A stretch of 64,000 nt of DNA, taken from positions 1 through 64,000 of the forward strand of contig NZ_AUHZ01000007.1 of NCBI RefSeq assembly GCF_000423445.1, given 5' to 3'. Made by a program: the position numbers and the translations under genes. Below, one piece after another: positions 17,025 through 28,300 of the stretch (positions within the stretch are counted from its first letter, which is position 1; each line of letters starts with the position of its first letter). Below the pieces are notes generated by a model. The model saw only the letters and a program-made list of their open reading frames with translations, was not told the DNA's origin and searched no databases. Source of the DNA: Acidipropionibacterium thoenii DSM 20276 (GTDB taxonomy: Bacteria > Actinomycetota > Actinomycetes > Propionibacteriales > Propionibacteriaceae).

Positions 17025-19778
17025 GTGATCCCACGCGAAGAACCCGGCCCTGTGCTGAACGGCCTGCCCACCACCCTGCCCGACATCGATCCCGAGGAGA
17101 CCCGGGAGTGGCTCGACTCGCTGGACGCGATGGTCGAGGCCACCGGTGAGAACCGCGCCCGCACGGTGCTGCTGAAGATGCTGGAGCATGCCCGAAGCCG
17201 CAGCAAACTCGATGTCTCCGCGTTGACCTCCACCGACTACATCAACACCATCTCCGCCGCCGATGAGGCACCTTTCCCCGGCGACGAGAGGCTCGAGCAC
17301 CAGATCCGTCGACTGCTGCGCTGGAATGCCGCGATCACCGTCCAGCGGGCTCAGCGTCCGGGCATCGGGGTCGGCGGCCACATCTCCACCTACGCGTCCG
17401 CCGTCACCCTCTACGAGGTCGGCATGAACCACTTCTGGCGCGGCCAGGACGCCCCCGGCGGCGGGGACCAGGTCTTCTTCCAGGGTCATGCCGCGCCGGG
17501 AATGTACGCCCGGGCCTTCCTGGAGGGCAGGCTGAGCGAGGCCGACCTCGACGGTTTCCGTCAGGAGAAGTCGGCGGCCCCGCACGGGCTGCCCTCCTAC
17601 CCCCACCCCAGGATGTTGCCGACGTTCTGGCAGTTCCCCACCGTCTCGATGGGGCTCGGCCCGATGGACGCCATCTACCAGGCATCCTTCAACAAGTACC
17701 TGACCAACCGAGGCGTCAAGGACTGCTCCGACCAGCACGTCTGGGCCTTCCTCGGCGACGGCGAGATGGACGAGCCGGAGTCCCGCGGATTCCTCCAGGT
17801 CGCCGCCAATGAGCAGCTGGACAACCTGACCTTCGTCATCAACTGCAATCTGCAGCGCCTCGACGGCCCGGTGCGCGGCAACGGCAAGATCGTCCAGGAG
17901 CTGGAGTCCACCTTCCGCGGTGCCGGTTGGAATGTCATCAAGGTGATCTGGGGGTCCGGTTGGGATCCGCTGCTGGACGCCGACTCCGAGGGCGCCCTGG
18001 TCGATCTGATGAACAACACCCGCGACGGCGACTACCAGACGTTCAAGGCCAATGACGGCGACTACGTCCGCCGGGAGTTCTTCGGCCGGGACCCGCGCAC
18101 CGAGGCGATGGTCAAGCAGTGGTCCGATGACAAGATCTGGGGGCTGCGGCGCGGTGGCCACGACTACCGCAAGATGTACACCGCCTACAAGGCGGCCGTG
18201 GACACCAAGGGAGCGCCCACGGTGGTTCTGGCCTGCACCATCAAGGGCTACGACCTCGGCTCCCACTTCGCCGGTCGCAATGCCACCCATCAGATGAAGA
18301 AGCTGACCGTCGAGGATCTCAAGGCCTTCCGCGACCGGCTCGACATCCCGATCCCCGATTCTGCGCTGGAGAATGATCCCTACCGGGCCCCCTACTTCAA
18401 CCCCGGCCCCGGAGACGAGCGGATCGACTATCTGCTGGAGAGGCGTCGTGCGCTCGGCGGTTTCGTGCCCGAGCGGCGCAGCGCGCACAAGGCCCTGCCG
18501 CTGCCGGCGGCAAGCCGCTACGACGGCGTCAAGAGGGGCTCGGGAAAGCAGCAGGTGGCCACCACGATGGCCTTCGTGCGGCTGCTGAAGGACCTGATGC
18601 GAGACAAGGACTTCGCCCCCCGGGTGGTGCCGATCATCCCCGATGAGGCGCGCACCTTCGGGATGGACTCGTTCTTCCCGACCATCAAGATCTACAACCC
18701 GCACGGCCAGAACTACACCCCGGTCGACCACGAGCTGATGCTCAGTTACCGGGAGGCCCGTAACGGTCAGATCCTCCACACCGGGATCAACGAGGCCGGT
18801 TCCGCGGCCGCCTTCATGGCCGCCGGCAGCGCCTACTCCACCCAGGGCGTGGCGATGGTGCCGGTCTACATGTTCTACTCGATGTTCGGCTTCCAGCGCA
18901 CCGGCGACTCCTTCTGGGCCGCCGGGGACCAGTTGGTCCGCGGGTTCATCCTCGGTGCCACCGCCGGCCGCACCACTCTGACCGGCGAGGGCACCCAGCA
19001 CATGGACGGCCAGTCCCCGGTGCTGGCCGCCACCAACCCTGCGGTGGTGAGCTACGACCCGGCCTACTCCTATGAGATCGCCCACATCGTGGAGTCCGGA
19101 CTGAACCGGATGTACGGCCCGGCAGACGAATCGGTGATCTACTACCTCACCGTCTACAACGAGCCGATCGTCCAGCCCGCCGAACCCGAGGATGTGGACG
19201 CCGAGGGGATCGTCAAGGGGATGCATCTGGTGCACCCCGGCTCCTTCGAGGGGGTCAACTCCGACGCCAGGCGGGCTCAGATCCTGGCCTCGGGGGTGGC
19301 GGTGCCGTGGGCCCTGGAGGCCCAGGAGCTGCTCAAGTCCGACTTCGGGATCGTCGCCGATGTCTGGAGCGTCACCTCCTGGACCGAGCTGCGCCGGGAT
19401 GCGATGGCGGCCGACGAGCAGGCCTTCCTGCACCCCGAGAAGGGCTCTCGCACCCCCTACCTGGTCTCTCGGCTGGCCGATGCCCCTGGCCCGGTGGTCG
19501 CTGTCAGCGATTACATGCGTCAGGTCCCCGATCAGATCGCCCAGTGGGTGCCAGGCGACTACGGCTCCCTCGGGGCCGACGGGTTCGGCTTCTCCGACAC
19601 CAGGGCCGCCGCCCGCAGGTTCTTCCACATCGACGGGCCCTCCATCGCGGTGAAGGTGCTCCAGATGCTGGCGGCCCGCAACGAGGTGCCCGCCGAGTGG
19701 GCCCGGGATGCCGCGCAGAAGTACGACCTGCTCGACGTCACCGCAGGTGCCTCGGGCAATGCCGGAGGGGACGCCTGA
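17025..19778 (+). CDS. aceE: Pyruvate dehydrogenase E1 component, homodimeric type
   Basis: Thiamine-diphosphate enzyme that decarboxylates pyruvate and passes acetyl to the E2 lipoyl group, feeding acetyl-CoA to the TCA cycle and to the divergent fatty-acid genes. 917 residues, normal for the homodimeric AceE. ThDP motif [12 protein letters not shown] and downstream [12 protein letters not shown]; the N-terminal domain has [23 protein letters not shown], and the transketolase-like middle has [18 protein letters not shown] at 17025 follows AGAAAGGA. The promoter is in the short region shared with fasR. Confidence 0.95.
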   Translation: MIPREEPGPVLNGLPTTLPDIDPEETREWLDSLDAMVEATGENRARTVLLKMLEHARSRSKLDVSALTSTDYINTISAADEAPFPGDERLEHQIRRLLRWNAAITVQRAQRPGIGVGGHISTYASAVTLYEVGMNHFWRGQDAPGGGDQVFFQGHAAPGMYARAFLEGRLSEADLDGFRQEKSAAPHGLPSYPHPRMLPTFWQFPTVSMGLGPMDAIYQASFNKYLTNRGVKDCSDQHVWAFLGDGEMDEPESRGFLQVAANEQLDNLTFVINCNLQRLDGPVRGNGKIVQELESTFRGAGWNVIKVIWGSGWDPLLDADSEGALVDLMNNTRDGDYQTFKANDGDYVRREFFGRDPRTEAMVKQWSDDKIWGLRRGGHDYRKMYTAYKAAVDTKGAPTVVLACTIKGYDLGSHFAGRNATHQMKKLTVEDLKAFRDRLDIPIPDSALENDPYRAPYFNPGPGDERIDYLLERRRALGGFVPERRSAHKALPLPAASRYDGVKRGSGKQQVATTMAFVRLLKDLMRDKDFAPRVVPIIPDEARTFGMDSFFPTIKIYNPHGQNYTPVDHELMLSYREARNGQILHTGINEAGSAAAFMAAGSAYSTQGVAMVPVYMFYSMFGFQRTGDSFWAAGDQLVRGFILGATAGRTTLTGEGTQHMDGQSPVLAATNPAVVSYDPAYSYEIAHIVESGLNRMYGPADESVIYYLTVYNEPIVQPAEPEDVDAEGIVKGMHLVHPGSFEGVNSDARRAQILASGVAVPWALEAQELLKSDFGIVADVWSVTSWTELRRDAMAADEQAFLHPEKGSRTPYLVSRLADAPGPVVAVSDYMRQVPDQIAQWVPGDYGSLGADGFGFSDTRAAARRFFHIDGPSIAVKVLQMLAARNEVPAEWARDAAQKYDLLDVTAGASGNAGGDA

Positions 19779-19922
19779 GAGAGGCCGACGGGGCGCCCCT
19801 CCGGTAGGCGTGATCTACTGGACGGGCCCCCGCCTTGGCCCCGGAGGCCATGATCTGGCAGGCTGAGGGTCACAGTGTTACGCCGCTACGGCGGCGAGAG
19901 GATCGGGGAGCTGAGGAAAGTC

Positions 19923-20327
19923 GTGGAAACCGCTACTGACTTCGACAAACTCGGGTTGCATCGCGGTCAGGTCGTCCAGGAACTGGGCTGGGACGACGAT
20001 GCCGACGAGAACCTGCGCCAGCAGGTGATGGATACCGTCGACGGCGATCTCATCGAGGACGCCGACGACGCCGTGGACGTGGTCTGGCTGTGGCTGCGTG
20101 GAGACGACGGTGACGTCGCCGACGGCTTGGTGGACGCCATTCGCGACCTGTCAGATGACGGCTTCGTGATCCTGCTCACCCCCAAGGTCGGCCGACCCGG
20201 AACGGTGGATCCCTCCGACCTGTCGGAGGGGGCGGCCACCGCCGGCATGGTGCTCACCTCCACCCACAACGTCTCCGACGACTGGCAGGCCCACAAGGTG
20301 GTCCGGCCGAAGGGTTCCCGCCGCTGA
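19923..20327 (+). CDS. DUF3052 family protein
   Basis: Small acidic actinobacterial protein of unknown function, 134 residues from the GTG at 19923, which has GAGGAAA at good distance. An upstream GTG at 19875 in the same frame is possible but less likely. Features: KLGLHRGQVVQELGWDDDADE near the start, VDVVWLWLRGDDGDVADGLVDA, and FVILLTPKVGRPGTVDPSDLSEGAATAGM. DUF3052 commonly neighbours aceE in actinobacteria, as here, which suggests a link with pyruvate dehydrogenase or lipid supply. Confidence 0.82.
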   Translation: METATDFDKLGLHRGQVVQELGWDDDADENLRQQVMDTVDGDLIEDADDAVDVVWLWLRGDDGDVADGLVDAIRDLSDDGFVILLTPKVGRPGTVDPSDLSEGAATAGMVLTSTHNVSDDWQAHKVVRPKGSRR

Positions 20328-20399
20328 GACGGGGCGGACACCCTGGTCGACCGGCTGCCGCCCGTGTCCCATTCCAGCTGTCAGCGGTGGCGGGATGTA

Positions 20400-20405
20400 T
20401 AGGCT
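20400..20405 (+). promoter_or_regulatory. -10 element TAGGCT six bases before the aldo/keto reductase ATG (leaderless promoter)
   Basis: TAGGCT fits the actinobacterial TAnnnT -10 pattern and ends six bases before the ATG at 20412, so transcription would start at or near the A of the start codon. There is no room for a ribosome site between promoter and start. Confidence 0.55.
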
Positions 20406-20411
20406 GGAGCC

Positions 20412-21419
20412 ATGTCCCTCAGCAGCTACGTCGCCGCCCCAGACCGCTACCACCAGATGAGCTACCGGCGGTGCGGTGCCTCGGGGCTGATGCTCCCAGA
20501 GGTGTCATTGGGACTGTGGCAGAACTTCGGCGACCTGCATCCTGGCGGCACCCAGCGCGCCGTGCTGCGCGAGGCCTTCGATCGCGGGGTGACCCATTTC
20601 GACCTGGCCAACAACTACGGACCTCCCTACGGGCAGGCCGAACTGAACTTCGGCCGGATCTTCGCCGCCGATTTCAAGCCCTATCGTGACGAGCTCATCA
20701 TCTCCTCGAAGGCCGGCTATGACATGTGGCCCGGGCCCTATGGCGAGGGTGGATCGAGGAAGTACCTCATCGCCTCGTGCGACCAGTCGCTGAAACGGAT
20801 GGGGCTGGACTACGTCGACATCTTCTACTCCCACCGGTTCGATCCCGACACCCCGCTGGAGGAGACCATCGGGGCCCTGGACCAGATCGTGCGCTCGGGC
20901 CGGGCGCTGTACGCCGGGATCTCCTCCTACGACCCGGAGCAGACCACGAGGGCGGCTGCCATCGCCGATCGGCTCGGGACCCCGATCCTGATCCACCAGC
21001 CGCGCTACAACATGTTCGACCGCTGGATCGAGGACGGCCTGGTCGACACCTGCGAGCAGCAGGGGATGGGCATCATCTGCTTCTCCCCGCTGGCCCAGGG
21101 ACTGCTCACCTCCAAGTACCTGCACGGTATCCCGGAGGGATCACGGGCCGGGATGGGATCGCGCTCGCTGGCCCCCGACCAGATCGACCGCTCCACCCTG
21201 GAGACCGTCGCCGCCCTCACCGAGGTCGCCAAGGACCGCGACCAGACCCTGGCGCAGATGGCGATCGCCTGGATCCTGCGCGATCCGAGGATCACCAGTG
21301 TGCTGGTCGGCGCCTCCTCGATCACCCAGCTGGACTCCGATATCGACGCCCTCAACACGAACCCGTTCACCGAGGAGGAGCTCGTGCGCATCGAGACCGT
21401 GCTGGCCGAACGCCGCTGA
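20412..21419 (+). CDS. Aldo/keto reductase (YghZ / Kvbeta-like group)
   Basis: 335-residue NADPH-dependent TIM-barrel oxidoreductase acting on small aldehydes; the YghZ group reduces L-glyceraldehyde 3-phosphate and methylglyoxal. Catalytic Asp-Tyr-Lys-His are seen in THFDLANNYGPPYGQAE, IISSKAGYDMWPG and DIFYSHRFDPDTPLEETIGALD. Cofactor-binding end: DPRITSVLVGASSITQLDSDI. The segment MWPGPYGEGGSRKYL matches YghZ-type proteins. Monocistronic, with a leaderless-type promoter. Confidence 0.88.
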   Translation: MSLSSYVAAPDRYHQMSYRRCGASGLMLPEVSLGLWQNFGDLHPGGTQRAVLREAFDRGVTHFDLANNYGPPYGQAELNFGRIFAADFKPYRDELIISSKAGYDMWPGPYGEGGSRKYLIASCDQSLKRMGLDYVDIFYSHRFDPDTPLEETIGALDQIVRSGRALYAGISSYDPEQTTRAAAIADRLGTPILIHQPRYNMFDRWIEDGLVDTCEQQGMGIICFSPLAQGLLTSKYLHGIPEGSRAGMGSRSLAPDQIDRSTLETVAALTEVAKDRDQTLAQMAIAWILRDPRITSVLVGASSITQLDSDIDALNTNPFTEEELVRIETVLAERR

Positions 21420-21506
21420 CATTCCAGGGGACCGGCCCGACGGCGCGACGCCCGGGCCAGATCCCCATCGTCTATCCACTCATTGACCTATTCAGGAGAT
21501 ATCCCC

Positions 21507-21968
21507 ATGGGAGCCATCAAGACTCAGCTGAAGTCCGACCTGGTCGCGGCCATGAAGGCCCACGACGAGGTCGGCAAGGCCACCATCAGGATGGCGGTCT
21601 CCGCCATCCAATCCGCCGAGGTTGCCGGTGACCAGGCTCGCGAGCTGTCGGCCGACGAGGAGCTGGCCGTGCTCGCCAAGCAGGTCTCGAGTCGACGGGA
21701 CTCGGCCGCCGCCTACCGTGAGGGAGGACGCGAGGAGCTGGCCGCCAACGAGGAGGCCGAGATCGCGGTGCTCGAGAAGTACCTGCCCGCCGAGCTCACC
21801 GTCGAGGAGGTCACCGCCATCGTCACCGAGGAGGTGGCCGCGGCGGCCGGCGGTGCCGAGCCCACCATGAAGCTGATGGGTCCGGTGATGAAGGCCGTCC
21901 AGGCTCGCACCAAGGGCCGCTTCGACGGCAAGGAGACCTCGAGGATCGTGAGGTCCGCACTGAGCTGA
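21507..21968 (+). CDS. GatB/YqeY domain-containing protein
   Basis: 153-residue soluble YqeY-type protein related to the tail domain of the GatB amidotransferase subunit; such tail domains bind tRNA, but the role of stand-alone YqeY is not settled. Family features: LKSDLVAAMKAHDEV, the YREGGREELAANEEAEIAVLEKYLPAEL segment, and MKAVQARTKGRFDGKETSRIV at the end. ATG at 21507 has CAGGAGA six bases upstream; the open frame back to 21483 adds eight non-conserved residues. Confidence 0.88.
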   Translation: MGAIKTQLKSDLVAAMKAHDEVGKATIRMAVSAIQSAEVAGDQARELSADEELAVLAKQVSSRRDSAAAYREGGREELAANEEAEIAVLEKYLPAELTVEEVTAIVTEEVAAAAGGAEPTMKLMGPVMKAVQARTKGRFDGKETSRIVRSALS

Positions 21969-22056
21969 CAGCCGGCCACCCGCAGGGCCGCTCCCCGATC
22001 TGTCGGGATCCGGCAGTCTGGAGAGGCTCGCGGTGCGGTCGTGCTAGGGTGCGGTC

Positions 22057-22205
22057 AACGTCCTTTAAAGGTCGATCCAGCGAGGTCGGCAAGGTCGTCA
22101 GCACAGTGGCAGTCCAGGTTCCAGCACGGCACGTGATGGCTCCTGCCCGCTCGATGCTCCGCCTTCCGCACACGGTGAATCACCTTGTGGGAAGGCTTTT
22201 TTGCG
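22057..22205 (+). promoter_or_regulatory. pyr operon leader with PyrR-binding site (attenuation control)
   Basis: The leader contains GATCCAGCGAGGTC at 22074-22087, which fits the PyrR RNA-binding consensus ARUCCNGNGAGGYU except at the first and last bases. It follows the palindrome CCTTTAAAGG (22062-22071), and an intrinsic terminator ends 20 bases before pyrR. A candidate -10, TAGGGT at 22045-22050, sets the start near 22057. PyrR with UMP bound would favour the terminator; without it, read-through into the whole operon. Confidence 0.8.
22161..22202 (+). terminator. Intrinsic terminator of the pyr attenuator
   Basis: GCCTTCC (22161-22167) pairs with GGAAGGC (22190-22196). Inside it CAC pairs with GTG and GGTG with CACC around the loop AAT, and six T residues follow. 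It ends 20 bases before the pyrR start. This is the only hairpin I found in the window that is followed by a clear T tract. Confidence 0.88.
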
Positions 22206-22221
22206 TCGAGGAGGGAACCTG

Positions 22222-22806
22222 ATGGCTGTCCGGCAGAGCCCCGATGAGGTGCCCGTGATGGACGCCGACGCGATGCGCAGGGCCCTGACCCGGATCTGCT
22301 ACGAGATCGTCGAGCGCAACCGCGGCGCCGAACGGCTGCTGTTGGCCGGGGTCTGCACCAGGGGAGCCCAGCTGGCCGCCCGGATGGCCGAGCGGCTGAC
22401 CCAGGTGGAGAAGGTCGCGGTGCCAGCCGTGGACCTGGATGTCCGGGCCTACCGAGACGACCTCAGCGATGAGCGGCTGGAGGCCCGGTTCCCCGCCCCC
22501 GGCTCCGGGTCGGCCGCCAATCCCGACCTGCCCGCCGATCTTTCGGGGCTCACCGTCGTCATCGTTGACGACGTGCTCTACACCGGTCGCACCACCCGGG
22601 CCGCGATGGACGCCGTGATGGCTGCCGGGCGCCCGGCAGCTGTCCAGCTGGCCGTGCTGGTCGACCGCGGCCACCGGGAGCTTCCGATCAGGGCCGATTT
22701 CGTCGGGAAGAACCTGCCCACCTCGGCCGAGGAGCAGGTGTTGGTCAGTGTCATCGAGGTGGACGGCCGCGACGAGGTGGCCATCAGAAAGGCGGAGCGC
22801 AGGTGA
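22222..22806 (+). CDS. pyrR: PyrR bifunctional pyr-operon regulator / uracil phosphoribosyltransferase
   Basis: RNA-binding attenuation protein related to phosphoribosyltransferases; many members also make UMP from uracil and PRPP. 194 residues from ATG 22222, with GAGGAGGGA upstream. PRPP loop VVIVDDVLYTGRTTRAAMDA; other signatures GVCTRGAQLA, DLDVRAYRDD and LAVLVDRGHRELPIRADFVGKNLPTS. First gene of the pyr operon and directly behind a leader carrying its own target. Its stop overlaps the pyrC GTG by four bases. Confidence 0.95.
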   Translation: MAVRQSPDEVPVMDADAMRRALTRICYEIVERNRGAERLLLAGVCTRGAQLAARMAERLTQVEKVAVPAVDLDVRAYRDDLSDERLEARFPAPGSGSAANPDLPADLSGLTVVIVDDVLYTGRTTRAAMDAVMAAGRPAAVQLAVLVDRGHRELPIRADFVGKNLPTSAEEQVLVSVIEVDGRDEVAIRKAERR

Positions 22807-24140
22807 GCAGTCGAGTCCTTCTGGACAATCTGGTGATGCTGGAGGGCGGGACCCCGGTGCCCTGCCAGCTGTTGGTGGCCGACGGCCGGGTGGAGGCCGT
22901 CTCCCGGCACCGGCGCAGCGCCCTGGACGGCGTCGAGGCCACCCGGATCGACCTCGGCGGAGCCCTGCTCACCCCCGGCCTGGTGGATCTCCACGACCAC
23001 CTGCGCGAACCCGGCCAGGAGGACAAGGAGACCATCGCCTCCGGTACCGCCGCGGCCGCCCGGGGCGGCTGGACCACCGTGTGCGCAATGCCGAACACCA
23101 GCCCCGATCCCTACAGCCCGGGGCTGATGGACGAACTGATGCAGCGCATCGCCAGGTCCGCCGAGGTCAAGGTGCTGCCCTACGCGCCGATCACGGTGGG
23201 CCTGACCAGCGAGGAACTGGTCGACGCCGATGCCCTGATCGCCGCCGGCGCGGTGGCCTTCTCCAATGACGGCAAGGGGGTGCAGAGCGCCGCGGTGATG
23301 TACGACGCGATGCGGTCGGCCGCCCGGCACGGCCGACCGGTGGTCGCCCACGCTGAGGACAACTCGCTGGTGCGCGGCGGGGTCATCAATGACGGCGCCA
23401 AGGCACGCGAACTGCACCTTCCCGGCACCACGGGGCTGGCCGAGACCGTCCAGGTGGTCCGGGACCTGGCGATCGCCGAGGTCACCGGCGCCCACTACCA
23501 TCTGTGTCACGCCTCCACCGAGCAGTCCATCCGGGCCCTGCGCAGAGCTCAACGAGACGGCGTCAACGCCAGCGGCGAGGCCGCCCCGCACCACCTGCTG
23601 CTGGCCGATGCCGATATCCCCGATGACGACGGGTTCTACAAGATGAACCCGCCGCTGCGCACCCGCCAGGACATCGACGCGATGATCGAGGGACTGTGCG
23701 ACGGGACGTTGTGCGCGATCGCCACCGACAACGCCCCACACACCGCCCAGGAGAAGGACTGCTCCTTCCGCGACGCCGCCTTCGGGGTCATCACCAATGA
23801 GCACACCTTCGCGCTGCTGTACTCGGCCCTCGTGCTGGCCGGCCGGTTCCGCCTCGATCAGCTGGTGCACTGGCTGACGGCCGGCCCGGCGGAGGCCTAC
23901 CAGCTCGGCGACGCCGGGCACATCAGAGTCGGCGGGCCCGCCGACCTGGCCGCCTTCGATCTGGACCGTGAGGTCACCATCGACCCCGAGCATTTCGCCG
24001 GCAAGGGCCGCAACACCCCCTTCGCAGGACGTCGGGTACTCGGCGACTGCGTCCTCACCATGGTCGACGGGCGCATCGTCCACCGCGCCGACCACATCAT
24101 CAGCCACCCAGACACCACCGTCCGGAAGGACCAGGCATGA
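22803..24140 (+). CDS. pyrC: Dihydroorotase
   Basis: Zinc amidohydrolase closing carbamoyl-aspartate to dihydroorotate, step three of UMP synthesis. 445 residues, class I type. Metal motif DLHDHLREPGQEDKET near residue 60 (the D-x-H-x-H-x-R signature), AMPNTSPDP, the second-site His in VVAHAEDN and HLCHASTEQS, and the catalytic Asp in ATDNAPHTAQEKD. The GTG start overlaps the pyrR stop (GTGA). The gene that usually separates pyrR from pyrC in actinobacteria, pyrB, is not here. Confidence 0.95.
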   Translation: MSSRVLLDNLVMLEGGTPVPCQLLVADGRVEAVSRHRRSALDGVEATRIDLGGALLTPGLVDLHDHLREPGQEDKETIASGTAAAARGGWTTVCAMPNTSPDPYSPGLMDELMQRIARSAEVKVLPYAPITVGLTSEELVDADALIAAGAVAFSNDGKGVQSAAVMYDAMRSAARHGRPVVAHAEDNSLVRGGVINDGAKARELHLPGTTGLAETVQVVRDLAIAEVTGAHYHLCHASTEQSIRALRRAQRDGVNASGEAAPHHLLLADADIPDDDGFYKMNPPLRTRQDIDAMIEGLCDGTLCAIATDNAPHTAQEKDCSFRDAAFGVITNEHTFALLYSALVLAGRFRLDQLVHWLTAGPAEAYQLGDAGHIRVGGPADLAAFDLDREVTIDPEHFAGKGRNTPFAGRRVLGDCVLTMVDGRIVHRADHIISHPDTTVRKDQA

Positions 24141-25393
24141 CCACCCGAACACTGCTACTCGCCGATGGCACCAGCTACACCGGGGAGGCCTTCGGCGCCC
24201 AGTCCGGGGTGACTGCCGAAGTGGTCTTCACCACCGGGATGACCGGCTACCAGGAGACCCTCACCGATCAGTCCTACAACGGTCAGATCGTCACCTTCTC
24301 CTACCCGCTGATCGGCAACACCGGGATCAATCGCGACGACATGGAGAGCCTCTTCCCGACCACCGCCGGGGTGATCTGCCGTGAGGTCCCGCGGTTGGCC
24401 TCCAACTGGCGCAACCGGGTGAGCCTGGACGCCTTCCTCAAGCTCCACCACATCCCGGGGCTGGCCGGCATCGACACCCGCTCCCTGGTGCGCCGGCTGC
24501 GCACCGAGGGCGTCATGAAGGGGGCCCTGCTGGGACCTGAGGCCGATCTGGAGGTCGAGCTGGAGAAGCTGCGAGCCACCGAGCTGCCCACCGACCAGGT
24601 CGCCCAGGTCTCCACCCGGACCGCCTATCCCAGCCCGCTGGGCGGCTACTCGGTGGTGCTCTTCGACTTCGGCCTCAAGCACTCGATCCTGCGAGAGCTC
24701 GCCAAGCGCGGATGCGCGGTCACCGTGGTGCCCTACACCATCACCGCCGAGCGGGTCCGCGCGCTGGCCCCCGACGGGATCATGCTGTCCAACGGGCCCG
24801 GTGACCCCAAGAGCCTGAACGGGGTGGGCCAGGTGATCGCCGAACTCCAGGAGGAGTTCCCGATCTTCGGGATCTGTCTGGGTCACCAGCTGCTGTGCCT
24901 GGCCAACGGTGCCGACACCTACAAGCTGGCATTCGGACACCGCGGCTTCAATCATCCCGTCAAGGATCTGCGCACCGGTCGGATCGACTTCACCAGCCAG
25001 AACCACGGCTTCGCGGTGGACCCCGAGTCGATCACCGGCACCGAGCTGGAGATCACCCAGGTCGAGCTCAACGACGGCACCGTCGAGGGTGTGGTCCACA
25101 AGCGGCTGCCCTCGATGTCGGTGCAGTACCACCCCGACGCGGCCGCCGGGCCCCACGACGCCGCCCATCTCTTCGACGACTTCATCGCACTGATGGATGC
25201 CCGCCGCAGGGCCCAACCGGCCCAGCGCGACATGTCCCACCCGGTGCTGGCCAGAGGCGCGGTGACCCGGGCCGTGATGCCGGCCAGCGCCCTGGAGCCG
25301 GCCGCCGAGCTGGTTGCCGCCACCACCCCGAGGAGCGGCCGTGCCCAGAAGAGCGGCACGGCCCAGAACACCACGATCAAGGGAAACAACTGA
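24137..25393 (+). CDS. carA: Carbamoyl-phosphate synthase small (glutaminase) subunit
   Basis: Class I glutamine amidotransferase that releases ammonia for CarB. 418 residues, slightly longer than the usual 370-390 because of an Ala/Arg/Thr-rich C-terminal tail after about residue 355. N-terminal domain [16 protein letters not shown] and [20 protein letters not shown]. Catalytic Cys in [10 protein letters not shown], and His/Glu near [17 protein letters not shown] overlaps the pyrC stop by four bases, and its own stop overlaps carB by one. Confidence 0.95.
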   Translation: MTTRTLLLADGTSYTGEAFGAQSGVTAEVVFTTGMTGYQETLTDQSYNGQIVTFSYPLIGNTGINRDDMESLFPTTAGVICREVPRLASNWRNRVSLDAFLKLHHIPGLAGIDTRSLVRRLRTEGVMKGALLGPEADLEVELEKLRATELPTDQVAQVSTRTAYPSPLGGYSVVLFDFGLKHSILRELAKRGCAVTVVPYTITAERVRALAPDGIMLSNGPGDPKSLNGVGQVIAELQEEFPIFGICLGHQLLCLANGADTYKLAFGHRGFNHPVKDLRTGRIDFTSQNHGFAVDPESITGTELEITQVELNDGTVEGVVHKRLPSMSVQYHPDAAAGPHDAAHLFDDFIALMDARRRAQPAQRDMSHPVLARGAVTRAVMPASALEPAAELVAATTPRSGRAQKSGTAQNTTIKGNN

Positions 25394-28300
25394 TGCCACG
25401 TCGTAGTGACCTTCACCGGATCCTCGTCATCGGATCCGGACCGATCATCATCGGGCAGGCGGCGGAGTTCGACTACGCCGGCACCCAGGCCTGCCTGGCC
25501 CTGAAGGAGGAGGGTTACGAGGTCATCCTCGTCAACTCCAACCCGGCCACCATCATGACCGACCGGGAGATCGCCGACCGGGTCTACATCGAGCCGATCA
25601 CCCTCGAGTTCGTCTCCCAGATCCTGCGCCGGGAGCGCCCCGACGCCATCGTCCCCACCCTGGGCGGACAGACCGGTCTCAACATGGCGGCCCAACTGGC
25701 CCGCTCCGGGATCCTCGACGAGCTGGGCATCGAACTGCTGGGCACCGGCCTGGACGCCATCCAGAAGGCCGAGGACCGCGACCTGTTCAAGCAGCTGATG
25801 GACCAGCTCGGCCAGCCGGTGCCCGAGTCCGAGATCGTCCACACCGTGGTCGAGGCCGTTGAGGTGGGCACCCGGATCGGTTACCCGCTCATCGTGCGCC
25901 CGGCCTACACCCTGGGCGGCACCGGCGGCGGGATCTGCAGCGACGAGGGCGAACTGGTCCGCATCGTCGGCAAGGGCCTGGAGCTCTCACCGATCACCGA
26001 GTGCCTGGTCGAGCAGTCGATCGCCGGGTACAAGGAGATCGAGTACGAGATGATGCGTGACTCCGCGGACAACACCATGGTGGTCTGCAATATGGAGAAC
26101 TTCGACCCGGTCGGGGTCCACACCGGTGACTCCATCGTCTTCGCTCCCACCCAGACCCTGACCGACCACGAGCACGAGATGCTGCGCGACGCCTCCATCA
26201 CCATCGTCCGGGCGCTGGGGATCGAGGGCGGTTGCAATGTCCAGCTGGCTCTGGACCCCGACTCCTTCGGCTACTACGTCATCGAGGTCAACCCGCGCGT
26301 CTCCCGGTCCTCGGCGCTGGCCTCCAAGGCCACCGGATATCCGATCGCCAAGATCGCCGCCAAGATCGCCGTCGGCCTCACTCTCGACGAGATCCGCAAT
26401 CCCGTGACCGGCACCACCTGGTCCATGTTCGAGCCGATGCTGGACTACGTCGTCGCCAAGATCCCGCGCTGGCCCTTCGACAAGTTCGCTCGCGCCGACC
26501 GGCGGCTGGGAACCCAGATGAAGGCCACCGGTGAGGTGATGTCGATCGGGCGGACCATCGAGGAGTCGCTGCTCAAGGCGGTCCGCTCCCTGGAGATCGG
26601 CGCCGATCACATCTCCGACTCCTCGGTGGCCAACCTGCCCGACGACGTCCTGGAGGAGCGGCTGCTGCACGCCCGTGACGACCGGCTGTTCTGCCTGGCG
26701 GAGTCGATCCGGCGGGGACGCACCATCGCCGAGCTGCATGAGCAGACCCGTATCGACCTGTTCTTCCTCGACAAGATCGCTCATATCCTGGAGATCGAGG
26801 AGCGGCTGAGGGTCACCCCCGGTGACACCGAGTCACTGTGGATCGCCAAACGCAACGGCTTCTCGGACTCCGCGATCGCCCGGCTGTGGGGTCGCACCGC
26901 CGACCAGGTGCGCACCCTCCGGTTGGCCGCCGGGTTCCGGCCGGTGTACAAGATGGTCGACACCTGCGCCGGCGAGTTCGCCTCCGAGACGCCCTACTTC
27001 TACTCCAGCTACGAGGTGGAGAACGAGTCGATCCGATCTGAGCGTCCCAGCATTCTGGTGCTGGGTTCCGGCCCGATCCGGATCGGCCAGGGCATCGAGT
27101 TCGACTACGCCACGGTGCACTCGGTGCAGGCCATCCAGCAGGTCGGCCATGAGGCCATCATCATGAACTCCAACCCGGAGACGGTCTCCACCGACTTCTC
27201 CATCTCCGACAAGCTGTACTTCCAGCCGCTGACCGTCGAGGACGTCCTGGACGTCATCGAGCTGGAGCAGCCCGAAGGCGTCATCGTCCAGTTCGGCGGC
27301 CAGACCGCGATCAACCTGGCCGGCTCGTTGGCCGCCCACGGGGTGAGGATCCTCGGCACCCAGCTGGAGGATCTGGACCGCGCGGAGGACCGCGAGGGAT
27401 TCGAGAAACTGCTGCAGAGTCTGGACATCCCGCAGGCTCCCGGCGGGATGGCCCACAATCCGGCCGAGGCCCTGGAGGTCGCCAGTGGGCTGGGCTACCC
27501 GGTGCTGGTGCGCCCCTCCTATGTCATCGGCGGGCGGGCGATGGCCATCGTCAACGCCCCCCACGAGCTCGAGAAGTACATGCGCGAGGCGGTCCACGTC
27601 AGCCCCGACCGCCCGATCCTCATCGACCGTTATCTGGAGGGGGTGGAGTGCGAGGTCGACGCCATCTGCGACGGCGCCCAGGTCCTCATTCCCGGCATCA
27701 TGGAACACATCGAGCGGGCGGGGGTGCACTCGGGGGACTCGATGGCGGTCTACCCCCCGCAACGGATGAGCGAGCAGGTCAAGCAACGGATCATCGAGGT
27801 GACGACGAAGCTGGCCCTGGGCCTGAACACCAGGGGGATCCTCAATATCCAGTTCGTCGTGATGGACGAGGTGGTCTACGTCATCGAGGCCAACCCGCGG
27901 GCCTCCCGCACGGTGCCCTTCCTGTCCAAGGTGACCGGGGTCTCGATGGCGCAGATCGCCACCCGGGTGATCCTCGGCGAGACCCTCGAGAGCCTGGGCC
28001 TGGAACCCGGCCTGATGCCCGAGTCCACGAGGATCCATGTGAAGTCCCCGGTGTTCAGCTTCTCCAAGCTCGACCTGGTCGACTCCCACCTGGGCCCGGA
28101 GATGAAGTCCACCGGAGAGGTGATGGGATCCGACGACACCGTCGCCAAGGCCCTCTACAAAGCCTTCGAGGCCGCCGGGCTGCATGTCCCGGATTACGGG
28201 AAGGTGCTGTTCACCGTCGCCGACGATGCCAAGGCCGAGGCCCTCACACTGGCCCGTCGGTTCGACCGGATCGGCTTCCAACTGGTCGGTACCAAGGGCA

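Noticed and set aside
16740-19628. 962-codon open frame antisense to aceE
   Set aside because: Mirror of the GC-rich third-position pattern of aceE; composition is Gly/Val/His/Asp-rich without known motifs. The same applies to other long antisense frames at 57017-59503, 50266-53457, 26833-28347, 47035-49314 and 24155-25399.
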